Source of the DNA: Pseudomonadota bacterium
Lineage (GTDB): Bacteria; Pseudomonadota; Gammaproteobacteria; Burkholderiales; Burkholderiaceae_C
Length of the DNA: 64,000 bases
Assembly (NCBI GenBank): GCA_018241405.1
Contig: JAFEDY010000001.1
Location: forward strand, 62,001 to 126,000
Direction: 5' to 3'
In this document: in pieces, positions 55,060 through 64,000 of the stretch
How the letters are laid out: the number at the start of each line of letters is the position of its first letter
How positions within the stretch are numbered: position 1 is the stretch's first letter
Notes under the pieces: model-generated
Told to the model about the DNA's origin: nothing
Databases searched by the model: none
The model's input: only the letters and a program-made list of their open reading frames with translations
Translations under genes and position numbers: made by a program

Positions 55060-55875
55060 CTACCGCCCGGACAGGCCGAACTCCAGCGCCGCCAGGACCA
55101 TGCGCTGGAGGTGCGGCTGCACGCCCCGCGCCACCTCGGGCAGGTAGTCGAAGGGCAGCGCCTCCTGCATATAGCTGCACTGCGTCATCTCCAACTGCAC
55201 GGCGTGGATGTCGCGCGCCGGCTCGCCATAGTGGCGCGTGATGTAGCCCCCGGTAAAGCGGCCGTTGAGCACGGACGTATATCCCTGGGCGGACTTGGCG
55301 ATGGCGAGCAGCGCCTCAGCCAGCGCCGGGTCGCAGCTCGTGCCCTGGCCCGTGCCCAGGTTCAGGTCCGGCAGCTTGCCCTCGAAGAAGCGCGGCAGCA
55401 CCGAACGGATGGAATGCGCGTCCCACAGCACGGCCACGCCGTGAAGCGCGCGGATGCGATCGAGCTCGGCGCGCAGCTGGGCGTGGTAGGGAGCCCAGTA
55501 GGCATCGCGGCGCGCGGCGACCTCGGCCTCGTCGGGCCTATCCAAGGGATCGGCGTACAGCGGCCGCTCGTCAAACATGTCCACGGGGCACAGGCCGGTC
55601 ACGTTCTGGCCGGGGTAGAGGCTGGCGCCGTCGGGTGGGCGGTTCAGGTCCACCACATAGCGCGAATGCGTGGCCACGAGGATGGAGGCGCCCAGCGCGC
55701 GCGCAAAGTCGTACAGGCGCGGCAGGTGCCAGTCGGTGTCGGGCACCTGGCGCGCCTCGGGCGTGAGGCGTGCGGCGATGGCCGGCGGCACATAGGTGCC
55801 CGCATGGGGCATGGAGATCAGCAGGGGCGCGGTGCCCTGGTGAAAGGTGAATGCTGGCAGCGAGGTGTCTGGCAT
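55060..55875 (-). CDS. hutG: N-formylglutamate deformylase
   Basis: Hydrolyses N-formylglutamate to glutamate and formate, the last step of the HutF route of histidine degradation. The 271-residue zinc amidohydrolase-like protein has PLLISMPHAGTYVPPAIAAR (metal His), TDWHLPRLYDFARALGASIL, HSRYVVDLNRPPDG and VLWDAHSIRSVLPRFFEGKL, followed by FTGGYITRHYGEP, all diagnostic of the FGase family. It is 27 bases after hutF. Confidence 0.95.
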   Translation of the reverse strand: MPDTSLPAFTFHQGTAPLLISMPHAGTYVPPAIAARLTPEARQVPDTDWHLPRLYDFARALGASILVATHSRYVVDLNRPPDGASLYPGQNVTGLCPVDMFDERPLYADPLDRPDEAEVAARRDAYWAPYHAQLRAELDRIRALHGVAVLWDAHSIRSVLPRFFEGKLPDLNLGTGQGTSCDPALAEALLAIAKSAQGYTSVLNGRFTGGYITRHYGEPARDIHAVQLEMTQCSYMQEALPFDYLPEVARGVQPHLQRMVLAALEFGLSGR

Positions 55876-55902
55876 GGTGTGAGTTCCGTGAAAGCGTGCC
55901 GT

Positions 55903-57279
55903 TCAGGCGATGAGGGCCGCGCGCGCGGCGATGAAGTCCTGCGCGGCCCGCGCGTGCAGCGCATGGCGCCCGGCGACCACGCGCTGCGCACCGCCGGTCC
56001 AGACGCCCTGCAAGGCATTGCCGCGGCTGCTGGCGAAGACATGGGCCGACAGCAGGGCCTCGACCGGCAGGCCGGCCAGTGCCACATGGCCCGCGTCGAG
56101 CACCGCGAAGTCGGCGCGCTGGCCCACGGCCAGGCCGGCCACGGCGCGCCCTGCCGCCTGCGCCCCGCCCTGCACGGCGGCGAGCCACAGCGCCGTACCC
56201 ACCTGCGGCTGGCCCGCGCCGGCCAGCACGTTGCGCTGGCGCAGCGACAGGCGCTGGCTGTATTCGAGCAGCATCAGCTCCTCGGCCGCGTTCACGCAGG
56301 CGTGGCTGTCCGAGCCCACGCCCCAGGCACCGCCGCGCTGCAGCCACAGCGGCATGTCGAAGATGCCGTCGCCCAGATTGGCCTCGGTCGTGGGGCAGAT
56401 GCCGGCCACGGCGCCGCTGCGCGCGGCAGCAAGGTATTCATCGGGCGTCATGTGCGTGGCATGCACCAGGCACCAGCGGGCGTCCACGCTTGCATGCTCC
56501 AGCAGCCACTGCACCGGGCGCCGCCCGCTCCAGGCCAGGCAATCCTGCACCTCCTGCTGCTGCTCGGCGATGTGGATGTGGATGGGCGCGCGCGCATCCA
56601 GCGCCGTGAGGCCCGCCACGGCCGCGCGCAGGCTGTCCGGCGGCACGGCGCGCAGCGAATGCGGGGCCAGGCCCAGAACGGCCTGTTGCGCTTGTGCAGC
56701 GGGCGCGAGGCGCTCTAATAACGAGAGCATGTTGTCGGTGCTGCGGATGAAGCGTGCTTGGGTCGCACGCGGCGCCTGGCCGCCAAAGCCGCTGGCCTGG
56801 TAGAGCACGGGCAGCAGCGTGATGCCGATGCCCGCCGCCTGCGCCGCACGCAGCAGCGCCAGCGACAGCGTGGCGTCGTCGGCATAGGGCCGGCCGCCGG
56901 GCTCGTGGTGCACGTAGTGGAACTCGCACACCGAGGTGTAGCCCGCCTCCAGCATCTCCACGTACAGCCAGGTGGCGATGGCCTGCAGCGACTCGGGCGC
57001 GATGCGCGCGGCAAAGCGGTACATCAACTCGCGCCAGCTCCAGAAGCTGTCCTGCGCCTGGGCGCGGTACTCGGTCAGGCCGGCGAAGGCGCGCTGGAAG
57101 GCATGCGAATGCAGATTGGGCATGCCGGGGATGACGGGGCCGGCCGCGCGCGGCGCGCTGCCCGCGGCGCTGCCGGGCGTGACGCTTGTCAGGTGCCCGC
57201 CCGCATCCCAGCACAGCAGCACATCACGCGCCCAGCCGCTGGGCAGCAGGGCATGTTCGGCAAACAGGGCTTTGTCCAT
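55903..57279 (-). CDS. hutF: Formimidoylglutamate deiminase
   Basis: Deaminates N-formimidoyl-L-glutamate to N-formylglutamate and ammonia. The 458-residue amidohydrolase has VIPGMPNLHSHAFQRAFAGL (metal HxH), SVCEFHYVHHEP, APIHIHIAEQQQEVQDCLAW, LVHATHMTPDEYLAAARSG and GVGSDSHACVNAAEELMLLE (metal Asp). It ends 27 bases before hutG and starts 4 bases after hutI. Presence of HutF rather than a HutE-type formiminoglutamase defines the five-step pathway. Confidence 0.95.
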   Translation of the reverse strand: MDKALFAEHALLPSGWARDVLLCWDAGGHLTSVTPGSAAGSAPRAAGPVIPGMPNLHSHAFQRAFAGLTEYRAQAQDSFWSWRELMYRFAARIAPESLQAIATWLYVEMLEAGYTSVCEFHYVHHEPGGRPYADDATLSLALLRAAQAAGIGITLLPVLYQASGFGGQAPRATQARFIRSTDNMLSLLERLAPAAQAQQAVLGLAPHSLRAVPPDSLRAAVAGLTALDARAPIHIHIAEQQQEVQDCLAWSGRRPVQWLLEHASVDARWCLVHATHMTPDEYLAAARSGAVAGICPTTEANLGDGIFDMPLWLQRGGAWGVGSDSHACVNAAEELMLLEYSQRLSLRQRNVLAGAGQPQVGTALWLAAVQGGAQAAGRAVAGLAVGQRADFAVLDAGHVALAGLPVEALLSAHVFASSRGNALQGVWTGGAQRVVAGRHALHARAAQDFIAARAALIA

Positions 57280-57283
57280 CGTT

Positions 57284-58537
57284 TCATGCTCCTTTGACGA
57301 CGCGCCCCTGGCGCACGATGGTGTGCGTCGGCTTGTGGCCGAACCAGTAGGCGAGCTCGGCCGCCTCGCGCAGGTTCCATAGCACGAAGTTGGCCGGGCG
57401 CCCGGCCGCCATCAGGCCATGCGTGTCCGAGAGGCCCAGCGCGCGCGCGGCATGCGTGGTGATGCCCGCCAGCGCCTCGGGCACGGTGAGGCGAAACAGC
57501 GTGCAGGCCATGTTGGCCATGAGCAGCAGGGAGAGTGCCGGCGAGGTGCCGGGGTTGTGGTCGGTGGACACGGCCATGGGCACGCCCGCCGCGCGCAGCG
57601 CCTCTATCGGCGGCAGATGCGTGTCGCGCAGCGTGTAATAGGCGCCGGGCAGCAGCACGGCCACGGTGCCGGCGGCCTTCATCGCGTGGATGCCCACCTG
57701 GGAAAGATGCTCGATGTGGTCGCACGACAGCGCACGAAAGCGCGCCGCGAGCTGCGCGCCGCCCATGTCGGAGAGCTGCTCGGCGTGCAGCTTGACCGGG
57801 ATGCCCAGCTTTTGCGCGGCCTGGAAGACCTGCTCCGTTTCGGCCAGCGAGAACGCAATGCGCTCGCAGAACACGTCCACGGCATCCACCAGGCCCTCGG
57901 CCGCGAGCGCGGGCAGCATCTCGTTGCAGACCAGGGCTATGTAGTCCTGGCTGCGGCCGGTGTATTCGGGCGGCAGCGCGTGGGCGCCGAGGAAGGTGGT
58001 GCGCACCGTCACGCCCAGCGTCTGGCCCAGGCGCCGCGCCACGCGCAACTGTTTGCGCTCGTGCTCCAAAGCCAGGCCATAGCCGGATTTGATCTCGACG
58101 GCGCACACGCCCTCGTCCAGCAGCGCCGAGAGGCGCGGCAGCGCGGCGGCGAACAACTCATCCTCGCTGGCCGCGCGCGTGGCGCGCACGCTGGAGACAA
58201 TGCCGCCGCCCGCCTTGGCGACCTCCTCGTAGCTGGCGCCGGCCAGGCGCATGGCGAACTCATTGGCCCGCTGGCCGCCGTAGACCAGGTGCGTATGACA
58301 GTCCACCAGGCCGGGCGTGGCCAGCAGGCCGCCACCGCCATGGCGCGGCAGGAGTGCGTACTCGGCAGACAGGGCCGAGGACGGGCCCACCCAGCGCAAC
58401 ACTCCGCCCTGCACCACCACGCAGGCGGCCTCCTGATCCGCTAGGGGGCTGTCGGCACGGAACAGACCAGGCGCGAGACGCAGGTCTTCCCAGACGCCGT
58501 CGGCGCTGGGGGTGGTGGTTAGATCAGCGTGTTTCAT
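57284..58537 (-). CDS. hutI: Imidazolonepropionase
   Basis: Opens imidazolone-5-propionate to N-formimidoylglutamate. The 417-residue amidohydrolase shows [20 protein letters not shown] (metal-binding HTH), [60 protein letters not shown] and [20 protein letters not shown]. Length and motif order fit HutI. A hairpin repeat lies between it and the upstream hutD gene. Confidence 0.96.
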   Translation of the reverse strand: MKHADLTTTPSADGVWEDLRLAPGLFRADSPLADQEAACVVVQGGVLRWVGPSSALSAEYALLPRHGGGGLLATPGLVDCHTHLVYGGQRANEFAMRLAGASYEEVAKAGGGIVSSVRATRAASEDELFAAALPRLSALLDEGVCAVEIKSGYGLALEHERKQLRVARRLGQTLGVTVRTTFLGAHALPPEYTGRSQDYIALVCNEMLPALAAEGLVDAVDVFCERIAFSLAETEQVFQAAQKLGIPVKLHAEQLSDMGGAQLAARFRALSCDHIEHLSQVGIHAMKAAGTVAVLLPGAYYTLRDTHLPPIEALRAAGVPMAVSTDHNPGTSPALSLLLMANMACTLFRLTVPEALAGITTHAARALGLSDTHGLMAAGRPANFVLWNLREAAELAYWFGHKPTHTIVRQGRVVKGA

Positions 58538-58547
58538 AGCTCAATTA

Positions 58548-58608
58548 CTAGATTTTTTATAGCATCCAGCGTTTAATCATCAAGCGCCAGAAGCCAATTT
58601 CGTCAAAA
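58548..58608. repeat. Comamonadaceae-type hairpin repeat, copy 7 (hutD-hutI gap)
   Basis: TTTTTATAGCATCCAGCGTTT-AATCATC-AAGCGCCAGAAGCC fits the family with one substitution in the first core. It fills most of the 65 bases between the hutD stop and the hutI start. Confidence 0.6.
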
Positions 58609-59187
58609 ACAAGGCGATAACCCCACCCATGCCAGCACGGGCGCATCTCCACCCTCCCCCGCCTGCGGCGCGAGCGCGGGGCCGGCCTCTGCGGCGCTCC
58701 ACCACAGGCCTTGGCCAGCAGCCAATTGGTCATCACCCCGCCTCCAGCGGCCCGCGAGCACCAGGCACAGGCCCGCGGGCGTGCTGCCGGGCTGGCGGGC
58801 GTCGCGCACCACCTGCACTTTGCCGCGCCAGCGGCCCCGGCGCAGCATGAGATTGAAGTCGGTCGAGGCGCCGCCCAGCAGGCGGCATTCCACGGCCACA
58901 TCGCCCGAAAAAGCCAGCGGCTGCCAGCGCCGGTCCAGCCGGCGCTCCAGGCTGCCATCCTTCGCGCGCAGATGCACGCCGTCGCCGTCGAGCAGCATGA
59001 TCTGGCGATCCACCCCCTCGAAGGCCGAGAACGGCCCGGGCACGGCAATGGTCGCCACGCTCACGCGCCACTCGAAGCCCTCCATGCCCGCGCCGGGTGG
59101 CCAGCAGGCCAGTTCGCGCGTGTGGCCGCCGCCGTTCTTCCAGGGGGTGGGCGGCACGGCCGCGAGGTCGAAACGGTGCATGCCCAT
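58603..59187 (-). CDS. hutD: HutD-family protein
   Basis: A cupin-like protein of the HutD family (about 194 residues), widely found in hut operons; suggested to limit overshoot of histidine breakdown, without known catalysis. Motifs: FDLAAVPPTPWKNGGGHTRE, WRVSVATIAVPGPFSAFEGV, RQIMLLDGDGVHLRA and STDFNLMLRRGRWRGKVQVV. The ATG at 59187 overlaps the dioxygenase stop as TGATG; ATG at 59181 has better spacing (about 10) from AGGAGG and is an alternative. The stop overlaps the repeat copy before hutI. Confidence 0.88.
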   Translation of the reverse strand: MGMHRFDLAAVPPTPWKNGGGHTRELACWPPGAGMEGFEWRVSVATIAVPGPFSAFEGVDRQIMLLDGDGVHLRAKDGSLERRLDRRWQPLAFSGDVAVECRLLGGASTDFNLMLRRGRWRGKVQVVRDARQPGSTPAGLCLVLAGRWRRGDDQLAAGQGLWWSAAEAGPALAPQAGEGGDAPVLAWVGLSPCF

Positions 59188-60050
59188 CAGCCCTCCTGCG
59201 CCACGAGCAGGGGGAACAGCGGGTGTTCCATGGGCGCGCCGGCGGGCAGCGCGTCGGCCAGGCCGGGGAATTCGGGCGAGGTCTTCCAGGCGCGCGGCGC
59301 GTGCCGCGTGTCCTCGCCCATGAAGCGCACCGAGAACACGCGCCGCCGCCCGGGCCCCTCGAAACCGCCCGCGCCGTGCAGCGTGAGCATGTGGAAGCAC
59401 ACCACGTCGCCGGGCTCGATGGCCCAGCCGAGGATGGGATGGGCCGCGCGGTCGGCCTCGATGTCGGGCAGGTCCTGCAGGCTGCCTTCGGGGAACCATT
59501 GGGCCTGGTTGTCCATGAAGGTGCGCGGCATGAGCCAGGGGCCAAGGTGCGAGCCGGCCACGAATTCGAGCGTGGACGCGCGCGGCACGGGGTCCACGGG
59601 AATCCACATGCTGATGTTCTGGCGGCCCTCGATGTTGTAGTAGGGCTGGTCCTGGTGCCAGGGCGTGCGCTGGCGCGTGCCAGGCTCCTTTACGAGCACA
59701 TGGTCGTGGTACAGGCGCACGCTGGGCGAGCGCATGAGCCGCTGCGCGGCCCAGGCCACGGGCGCCTCGGCGATGAAGCGTTGGAACTGCGCGATCCCCT
59801 GCCAGTTGCAGAAGTCCTCGAAGAAGCGGCCCGGGTCGTCGGGCCGGCTCGCCACCTTGGCGCGCGGGCTGGGCGCGGCCAGGTTCGCTTCGATGCCGCC
59901 GCGCAGCAGCGCCACCTCGTCCGGCATGAGCAGCTGGCGGATGCACATGGCGCCGTCGCGCGCGAAGTCGGCCACCAGGGCATCCGTCACACGCTCGTTC
60001 AGGCGCTGCTGCAGGTCATCTTGAAGAGCGAGGGGTGCGAGGGATGCCAT
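59187..60050 (-). CDS. Phytanoyl-CoA dioxygenase (PhyH)-family protein
   Basis: A 287-residue Fe(II)/2-oxoglutarate dioxygenase-like protein. Motifs: LVADFARDGAMCIRQLLMPD, RLYHDHVLVKEPGT, TPWHQDQPYYNIEGRQNISM (HxD iron ligands), PGDVVCFHMLTLHGAGGFEG (distal His) and RRRVFSVRFMGEDTRHAPRA (2-oxoglutarate Arg). The metal triad appears complete. It is not a standard hut gene, yet sits between the ABC transporter and hutD, coupled to hutD by a TGATG overlap. A hydroxylated histidine-like or betaine substrate is possible; nothing in the sequence settles it. Confidence 0.9.
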   Translation of the reverse strand: MASLAPLALQDDLQQRLNERVTDALVADFARDGAMCIRQLLMPDEVALLRGGIEANLAAPSPRAKVASRPDDPGRFFEDFCNWQGIAQFQRFIAEAPVAWAAQRLMRSPSVRLYHDHVLVKEPGTRQRTPWHQDQPYYNIEGRQNISMWIPVDPVPRASTLEFVAGSHLGPWLMPRTFMDNQAQWFPEGSLQDLPDIEADRAAHPILGWAIEPGDVVCFHMLTLHGAGGFEGPGRRRVFSVRFMGEDTRHAPRAWKTSPEFPGLADALPAGAPMEHPLFPLLVAQEG

Positions 60051-60072
60051 GGGGTCCTTCTCCGTGGTGGGT

Positions 60073-60855
60073 TCAGGCGCGCGTGAGCACGGCCTGCAGG
60101 AATGAGCGCGTGCGCTCCTGGCTGGGGTTGGTGAAGATGGTGGCGGGCGGGCCCGATTCGATGATGCCGCCGCCGTCCATGACGACGACCACATCGCCGA
60201 CCTCGCGCGCAAAGCCCATCTCGTGGGTCACGACCATCATGGTCATGCCCTCGCGCGCCAGCAGTTTCATGACCTGCAACACCTCGCCCACGAGTTCGGG
60301 GTCCAGGGCCGAGGTGGGCTCGTCGAACAGCATCACGCGCGGCTTCATGGCCAGGGCGCGGGCGATCGCCACGCGCTGCTTCTGGCCGCCCGAGAGGCTC
60401 GCCGGCATGGCGTCCGCCTTGTGGGCCAGGCCCACCTTTTCGAGCAGCTCGCGCGCCTGCGCCTCGACCTCGGCGCGCGACACCTTGTGCAGCAGGCGCG
60501 GGCCCAGCGTGACGTTGTCGAGCACCGACAGGTGCGGGAACAGGTTGAAGGACTGGAACACCATGCCGACCTCCTCGCGCAGCGCGTTCAGGTCGCGGTC
60601 AGGCAGCGTGCGGCCCTCATCGACGAGCGTGCGCCCGCAGATGTCGATGCGCCCGCCCTGGGGCTGCTCCAGGCCGTTGCAGCAGCGCAGGAAGGTGCTC
60701 TTGCCCGAGCCGCTGGGGCCGATCACGACCACCACCTGCGAGGGCTGCACGTCGAAGTCGATGCCGTTGAGCACCACATGCTCGCCGTAGGCCTTGCGCA
60801 GGCCGCGGATGCGCACGATGGGCTCGGCGTTCTGGGTACCGGGTTGCATCGTCAT
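60073..60855 (-). CDS. Polar amino-acid ABC transporter ATPase
   Basis: A 260-residue ATP-binding subunit of the HisP/GlnQ type: Walker [22 protein letters not shown]-loop [20 protein letters not shown], signature [19 protein letters not shown], Walker [21 protein letters not shown] and H-loop [14 protein letters not shown]. Its start overlaps the permease stop (ATGA). Given its setting between hutU and the other hut genes, histidine or urocanate is a likely substrate (inferred). Confidence 0.95.
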   Translation of the reverse strand: MTMQPGTQNAEPIVRIRGLRKAYGEHVVLNGIDFDVQPSQVVVVIGPSGSGKSTFLRCCNGLEQPQGGRIDICGRTLVDEGRTLPDRDLNALREEVGMVFQSFNLFPHLSVLDNVTLGPRLLHKVSRAEVEAQARELLEKVGLAHKADAMPASLSGGQKQRVAIARALAMKPRVMLFDEPTSALDPELVGEVLQVMKLLAREGMTMMVVTHEMGFAREVGDVVVVMDGGGIIESGPPATIFTNPSQERTRSFLQAVLTRA

Positions 60856-61520
60856 TGCACCATCCCTCCGGCGCGCAGGCGCAGCTCCATGTGGCGCAGC
60901 ACCAGCGTGGTGGCGCCCGTGAGGATGAAGTACACGACCGCGATGGCCAGGTACACCTCCAGCGAGCGATAGGACACACTGATGATCTTCTGGCCCTCGT
61001 GCATGAGGTCGTGGATGGTGAGCAGCGACACCAGGGCCGAGTTCTTGATCAGCGCGATGAACTCGTTGCCCAGCGGCGGGAGCATGCGCACCACGGCCTG
61101 CGGCAGCACCACGCTGCGCATGGCCTGGCCCGACGACAGGCCGATGGAGCGCGCGGCCTCCATCTGGCCCCTGTCGATGGACTGGATCGCACCGCGCACG
61201 ATCTCCGACACATAGGCGCCCGAGTAGATGCCCAGGCCCAGCATGCCGCACAGGAAGGCCGGCAGCAGCACACCCAGTTGCGGCAGGCCGAAGAACAGCA
61301 GGAACAGCTGCACCAGCAGCGGCGTGCCGCGGATGGCCGCCACATAGGCCGTGCACAGGCCGTACACGATGCGGTTCTTGGGGTTGAGGCGGCCGATGCC
61401 AACCAGCAGGCCCATGACGCAGCCCAGCAGCAGCGAGGCCGCGGTGACCTGAATCGTTACCACCGCACCCTGCAGCAGCTGGGGCCAGCCGGCCCAGACG
61501 GGAGAAAAATCGAGTTCCAT
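60852..61520 (-). CDS. Amino-acid ABC transporter permease (HisM/GlnP type)
   Basis: A 222-residue membrane protein with about five helices and the His/Glu/Gln/Arg/opine permease motif: [80 protein letters not shown] (the EAA loop) and [20 protein letters not shown]. It is 20 bases after the binding-protein gene. Only one permease is present, so it would function as a homodimer. Confidence 0.95.
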   Translation of the reverse strand: MELDFSPVWAGWPQLLQGAVVTIQVTAASLLLGCVMGLLVGIGRLNPKNRIVYGLCTAYVAAIRGTPLLVQLFLLFFGLPQLGVLLPAFLCGMLGLGIYSGAYVSEIVRGAIQSIDRGQMEAARSIGLSSGQAMRSVVLPQAVVRMLPPLGNEFIALIKNSALVSLLTIHDLMHEGQKIISVSYRSLEVYLAIAVVYFILTGATTLVLRHMELRLRAGGMVQ

Positions 61521-61540
61521 GGTTCAGACCGTGCTCTGCG

Positions 61541-62296
61541 TCACTTGGCGGCGGCGCCGGCGCTGAACCACTTCTTCACGATGGCGGCATAGCTGCCATC
61601 GGCCTTGAGCCTGGCCAGGGCCGCGTTCACGGCCTTGGTGAGCTCGGGCGTGTCCTTGCGCAGGGCCATGCCGTACTCCTCGGTGGTGAGCTGCTCCTCC
61701 AGCACGCGCAGTCCGGGGCGCGTGCGCACATACTGGTAGGCGGCGGGCTTGCCCGTGACGGCGGCGTCGGCGCGGCCGATGTCCACGAGGTTGAACATCT
61801 CCTGGTTCTTCTCGACCTCGACGCGCTGCACCTTGGGGAATTTTTCGGTCAGGAAGCCCACCGACTTGGTGCCCACCTGCACGCTGACCTTCTTGCCATC
61901 CAGGTCAGACAGCTTCTTGATGGCAGTGTTGCCATCCTTCACCACGGCCACGAGGCCGCCCGCGTAATAGGGCGTTGTGAAGTCCACCACCTTCTTGCGC
62001 TCGTCGGTGATGTAGATGGCCGATACGGCCATGTCGAAGCGCCTGGAGATCAGGCCCGGGATCAGGCCCTTGAAGTCGATGTCCACCCACTCGACCTGCT
62101 TGCCCATGGCCTTGGCCAGGGCCTCGATAAGCTCGATGTCGAAGCCCGTGCGCTTGCCGTTCTCGACGAACTCCATGGGCGGGAACGTGGCATCGGTGCC
62201 CACACGCAGCACGTTGTCCTGGGCGTGCACGCTGGCAGCGCCCAGGGCCATTACGGCCATGCTGGCAAGAAGAAGCTTGCGGCGGATGGTGATCAT
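61541..62296 (-). CDS. Amino-acid ABC transporter substrate-binding protein
   Basis: A 251-residue periplasmic family 3 solute-binding protein: signal peptide [20 protein letters not shown] with cleavage near VHA-QD, then [60 protein letters not shown] and [20 protein letters not shown]. The ligand class is polar amino acids. It is the first gene of the transporter run, 60 bases after the IclR regulator. Confidence 0.94.
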   Translation of the reverse strand: MITIRRKLLLASMAVMALGAASVHAQDNVLRVGTDATFPPMEFVENGKRTGFDIELIEALAKAMGKQVEWVDIDFKGLIPGLISRRFDMAVSAIYITDERKKVVDFTTPYYAGGLVAVVKDGNTAIKKLSDLDGKKVSVQVGTKSVGFLTEKFPKVQRVEVEKNQEMFNLVDIGRADAAVTGKPAAYQYVRTRPGLRVLEEQLTTEEYGMALRKDTPELTKAVNAALARLKADGSYAAIVKKWFSAGAAAK

Positions 62297-62356
62297 GGAA
62301 AGTCTCCGGTTGAGGTTCTAAGGGTCGGGAAAGAGAAAATGCGAAAACGAAGGGGC

Positions 62357-63106
62357 TCAGTGCAGGAGCAGCTGGCGCGATATGCGCGCGGCGGCCACGA
62401 CCGCCATGCGGATCAGCTGCTGCTCCTGCCCCTGGGCGCGCAGAATCGGTGCCATCAGCGTGATGGCGCCGGCGGCCTGGCGCGAGGCGCCGAACAGCGG
62501 CACGCTGCAGCCCCACACGCCGGGATCCACCTCGCCCGCGCTCACGGCAAAGCCGGCGCGGCGAATGGCATCGAGCTCGTCCTGCGCGGCCTGGCGCTCA
62601 AGCGTGCCCGGGCCCCACTGGGCGTCGAGCACGGCCGCGCGCGCGGTCTCGGGCAGATGGGCCAGCACGCACTTGGCCGAGGCGCCCGCGCGCAGGGGCA
62701 CGCTGCGCCCCTTCTCGAACGAGCAGCGCAGCGAATGCTGGCTCTCCACCATGTCCAGGCAGATGGCCTGGTCGTTCACGGCCACGATCAGGCCCACGCT
62801 CTCGTGCGACTGCTGCGCCAGTTCCACCATGCCGGGGCGCGCCTGGCGCACCAGGTGCGAGGCCAGGTCGAACCCGAGCGCCAGCTGCAGGCTCAGCGGC
62901 CCGGGCGCGTAACAGCCGTCGCTCTCGAGCACGAAGCCCCAGCGCTTGAGCCGCGCGAGCTGGCGGTACAGCGTGCTGCGCGCCAGGCCCGTGTGCTCCA
63001 TGAGCTCGGCGGCCGACAGGGCCTTGCCCTGCTGGGCCAGCACGGCCAGCACCTGCAGCACACGGTCGGCCGTGGGCACAGCGGTGGGCGAGGCACTCTT
63101 GGACAT
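62357..63106 (-). CDS. IclR-family transcriptional regulator
   Basis: A 249-residue IclR protein: winged helix at about 12-75 (ADRVLQVLAVLAQQGKALSA, AELMEHTGLARSTLYRQLAR, KRWGFVLES) and an effector domain with GLIVAVNDQAICLDMVESQH, SVPLRAGASAKCVLAHLPE and FAVSAGEVDPGVWGCSVPLF, then the usual GAITLMAPILR. MSKSAS at 63106 is the start; an in-frame extension upstream passes through the palindrome and is unlikely. It is probably the local regulator of the transporter and hut genes, in place of the HutC (GntR) repressor of pseudomonads. Confidence 0.9.
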   Translation of the reverse strand: MSKSASPTAVPTADRVLQVLAVLAQQGKALSAAELMEHTGLARSTLYRQLARLKRWGFVLESDGCYAPGPLSLQLALGFDLASHLVRQARPGMVELAQQSHESVGLIVAVNDQAICLDMVESQHSLRCSFEKGRSVPLRAGASAKCVLAHLPETARAAVLDAQWGPGTLERQAAQDELDAIRRAGFAVSAGEVDPGVWGCSVPLFGASRQAAGAITLMAPILRAQGQEQQLIRMAVVAAARISRQLLLH

Positions 63107-63148
63107 GGCGGCAGTATCGAAGCAAGCCCTTGCCATGCGAAGCCCCAT

Positions 63149-63167
63149 ATTCCCAAATTTTGGGAAT
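63149..63167. promoter_or_regulatory. Perfect 19-bp palindrome upstream of the IclR gene
   Basis: ATTCCCAAA-T-TTTGGGAAT has 9-bp arms around one base, 43 bases before the iclR start. A further perfect 10-bp palindrome GGGAATTCCC lies at 63193-63202, sharing the GGGAAT half-site. Palindromes of this size are typical IclR-family operators, so autoregulation, and perhaps control of read-through from hutU, is likely (inference). Confidence 0.65.
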
Positions 63168-63213
63168 GAGAATCCCTTTTTCAGCGTTTCGTGGGAATTC
63201 CCTTCCCGGCCCC

Positions 63214-64000
<787 letters not shown>

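Overview
The window looks like a chromosomal segment of a Comamonadaceae betaproteobacterium (Acidovorax, Alicycliphilus or Comamonas-like). The grounds are high GC throughout, a phenol meta-cleavage cluster organised like the Comamonas aph / Pseudomonas dmp genes, betaproteobacterial gene orders (rimP-nusA-infB-rbfA-truB-typA; guaB-guaA; smpB-ratA-rnfH), and several copies of a short hairpin repeat family (AGCTNNTNGCGCTT...AAGCGC) that I associate with this family. The assignment rests on reading the sequence; no database was searched.

Layout. (1) 1-6.0 kb is a phosphate/polyphosphate block: pstC start, pstS, ppx, a small putative ribbon-helix-helix protein, sixA and ppk. Pho-box-like 7-4-7 repeats lie before pstS, ppx and ppk. 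(2) 6.0-9.6 kb is a scarred zone: a frameshifted acyltransferase remnant, intact ppiD, then relics of integrative elements (a tRNA-Val 3' half, a broken small frame, a trbG conjugation-gene fragment, a metallo-hydrolase fragment). (3) 9.66-29.8 kb is a complete phenol degradation locus. A multicomponent phenol hydroxylase (dmpKLMNOP) makes catechol, and catechol 2,3-dioxygenase with its ferredoxin (dmpB, dmpQ) opens the ring. The semialdehyde is then processed by hydrolase (D) or dehydrogenase/tautomerase/decarboxylase (C, I, H) to the hydratase, aldolase and acetaldehyde dehydrogenase (E, G, F), giving pyruvate and acetyl-CoA. Regulators are a sigma54 activator (dmpR/aphR-like), a GntR repressor (aphS-like) and a LysR protein (aphT-like) with two near-identical operator-like blocks. 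(4) 29.8-30.45 kb is a truncated phosphonate-type permease and another element-end scar next to guaA.

(5) 30.45-54.7 kb is mostly housekeeping: guaA, guaB, rnfH, ratA, smpB, an ECF sigma/anti-sigma pair with a secreted protein, an enoyl-CoA hydratase-family gene, a DMT exporter, a methyltransferase, the translation operon rimP-nusA-infB-rbfA-truB-typA, a thioredoxin-like protein, two c-type cytochromes, an SDR, rnr and tRNA-Leu(CAG). (6) 55.06-64.0 kb is a histidine utilisation locus of the HutF/HutG (formimidoylglutamate deiminase) type: hutU (partial), an IclR regulator, an amino-acid ABC transporter, a phytanoyl-CoA-dioxygenase-like protein, hutD, hutI, hutF and hutG, all reading leftward.

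The most interesting signals are: the phenol cluster bracketed by integrative-element relics; the duplicated 49-bp LysR operator; a divergent dmpK/dmpR control region in which both genes look leaderless; in-frame insertion of an intergenic repeat into truB and an enoyl-CoA hydratase gene; Pho boxes on both sides of polyphosphate metabolism; and a terminator placed just after a promoter ahead of rimP.
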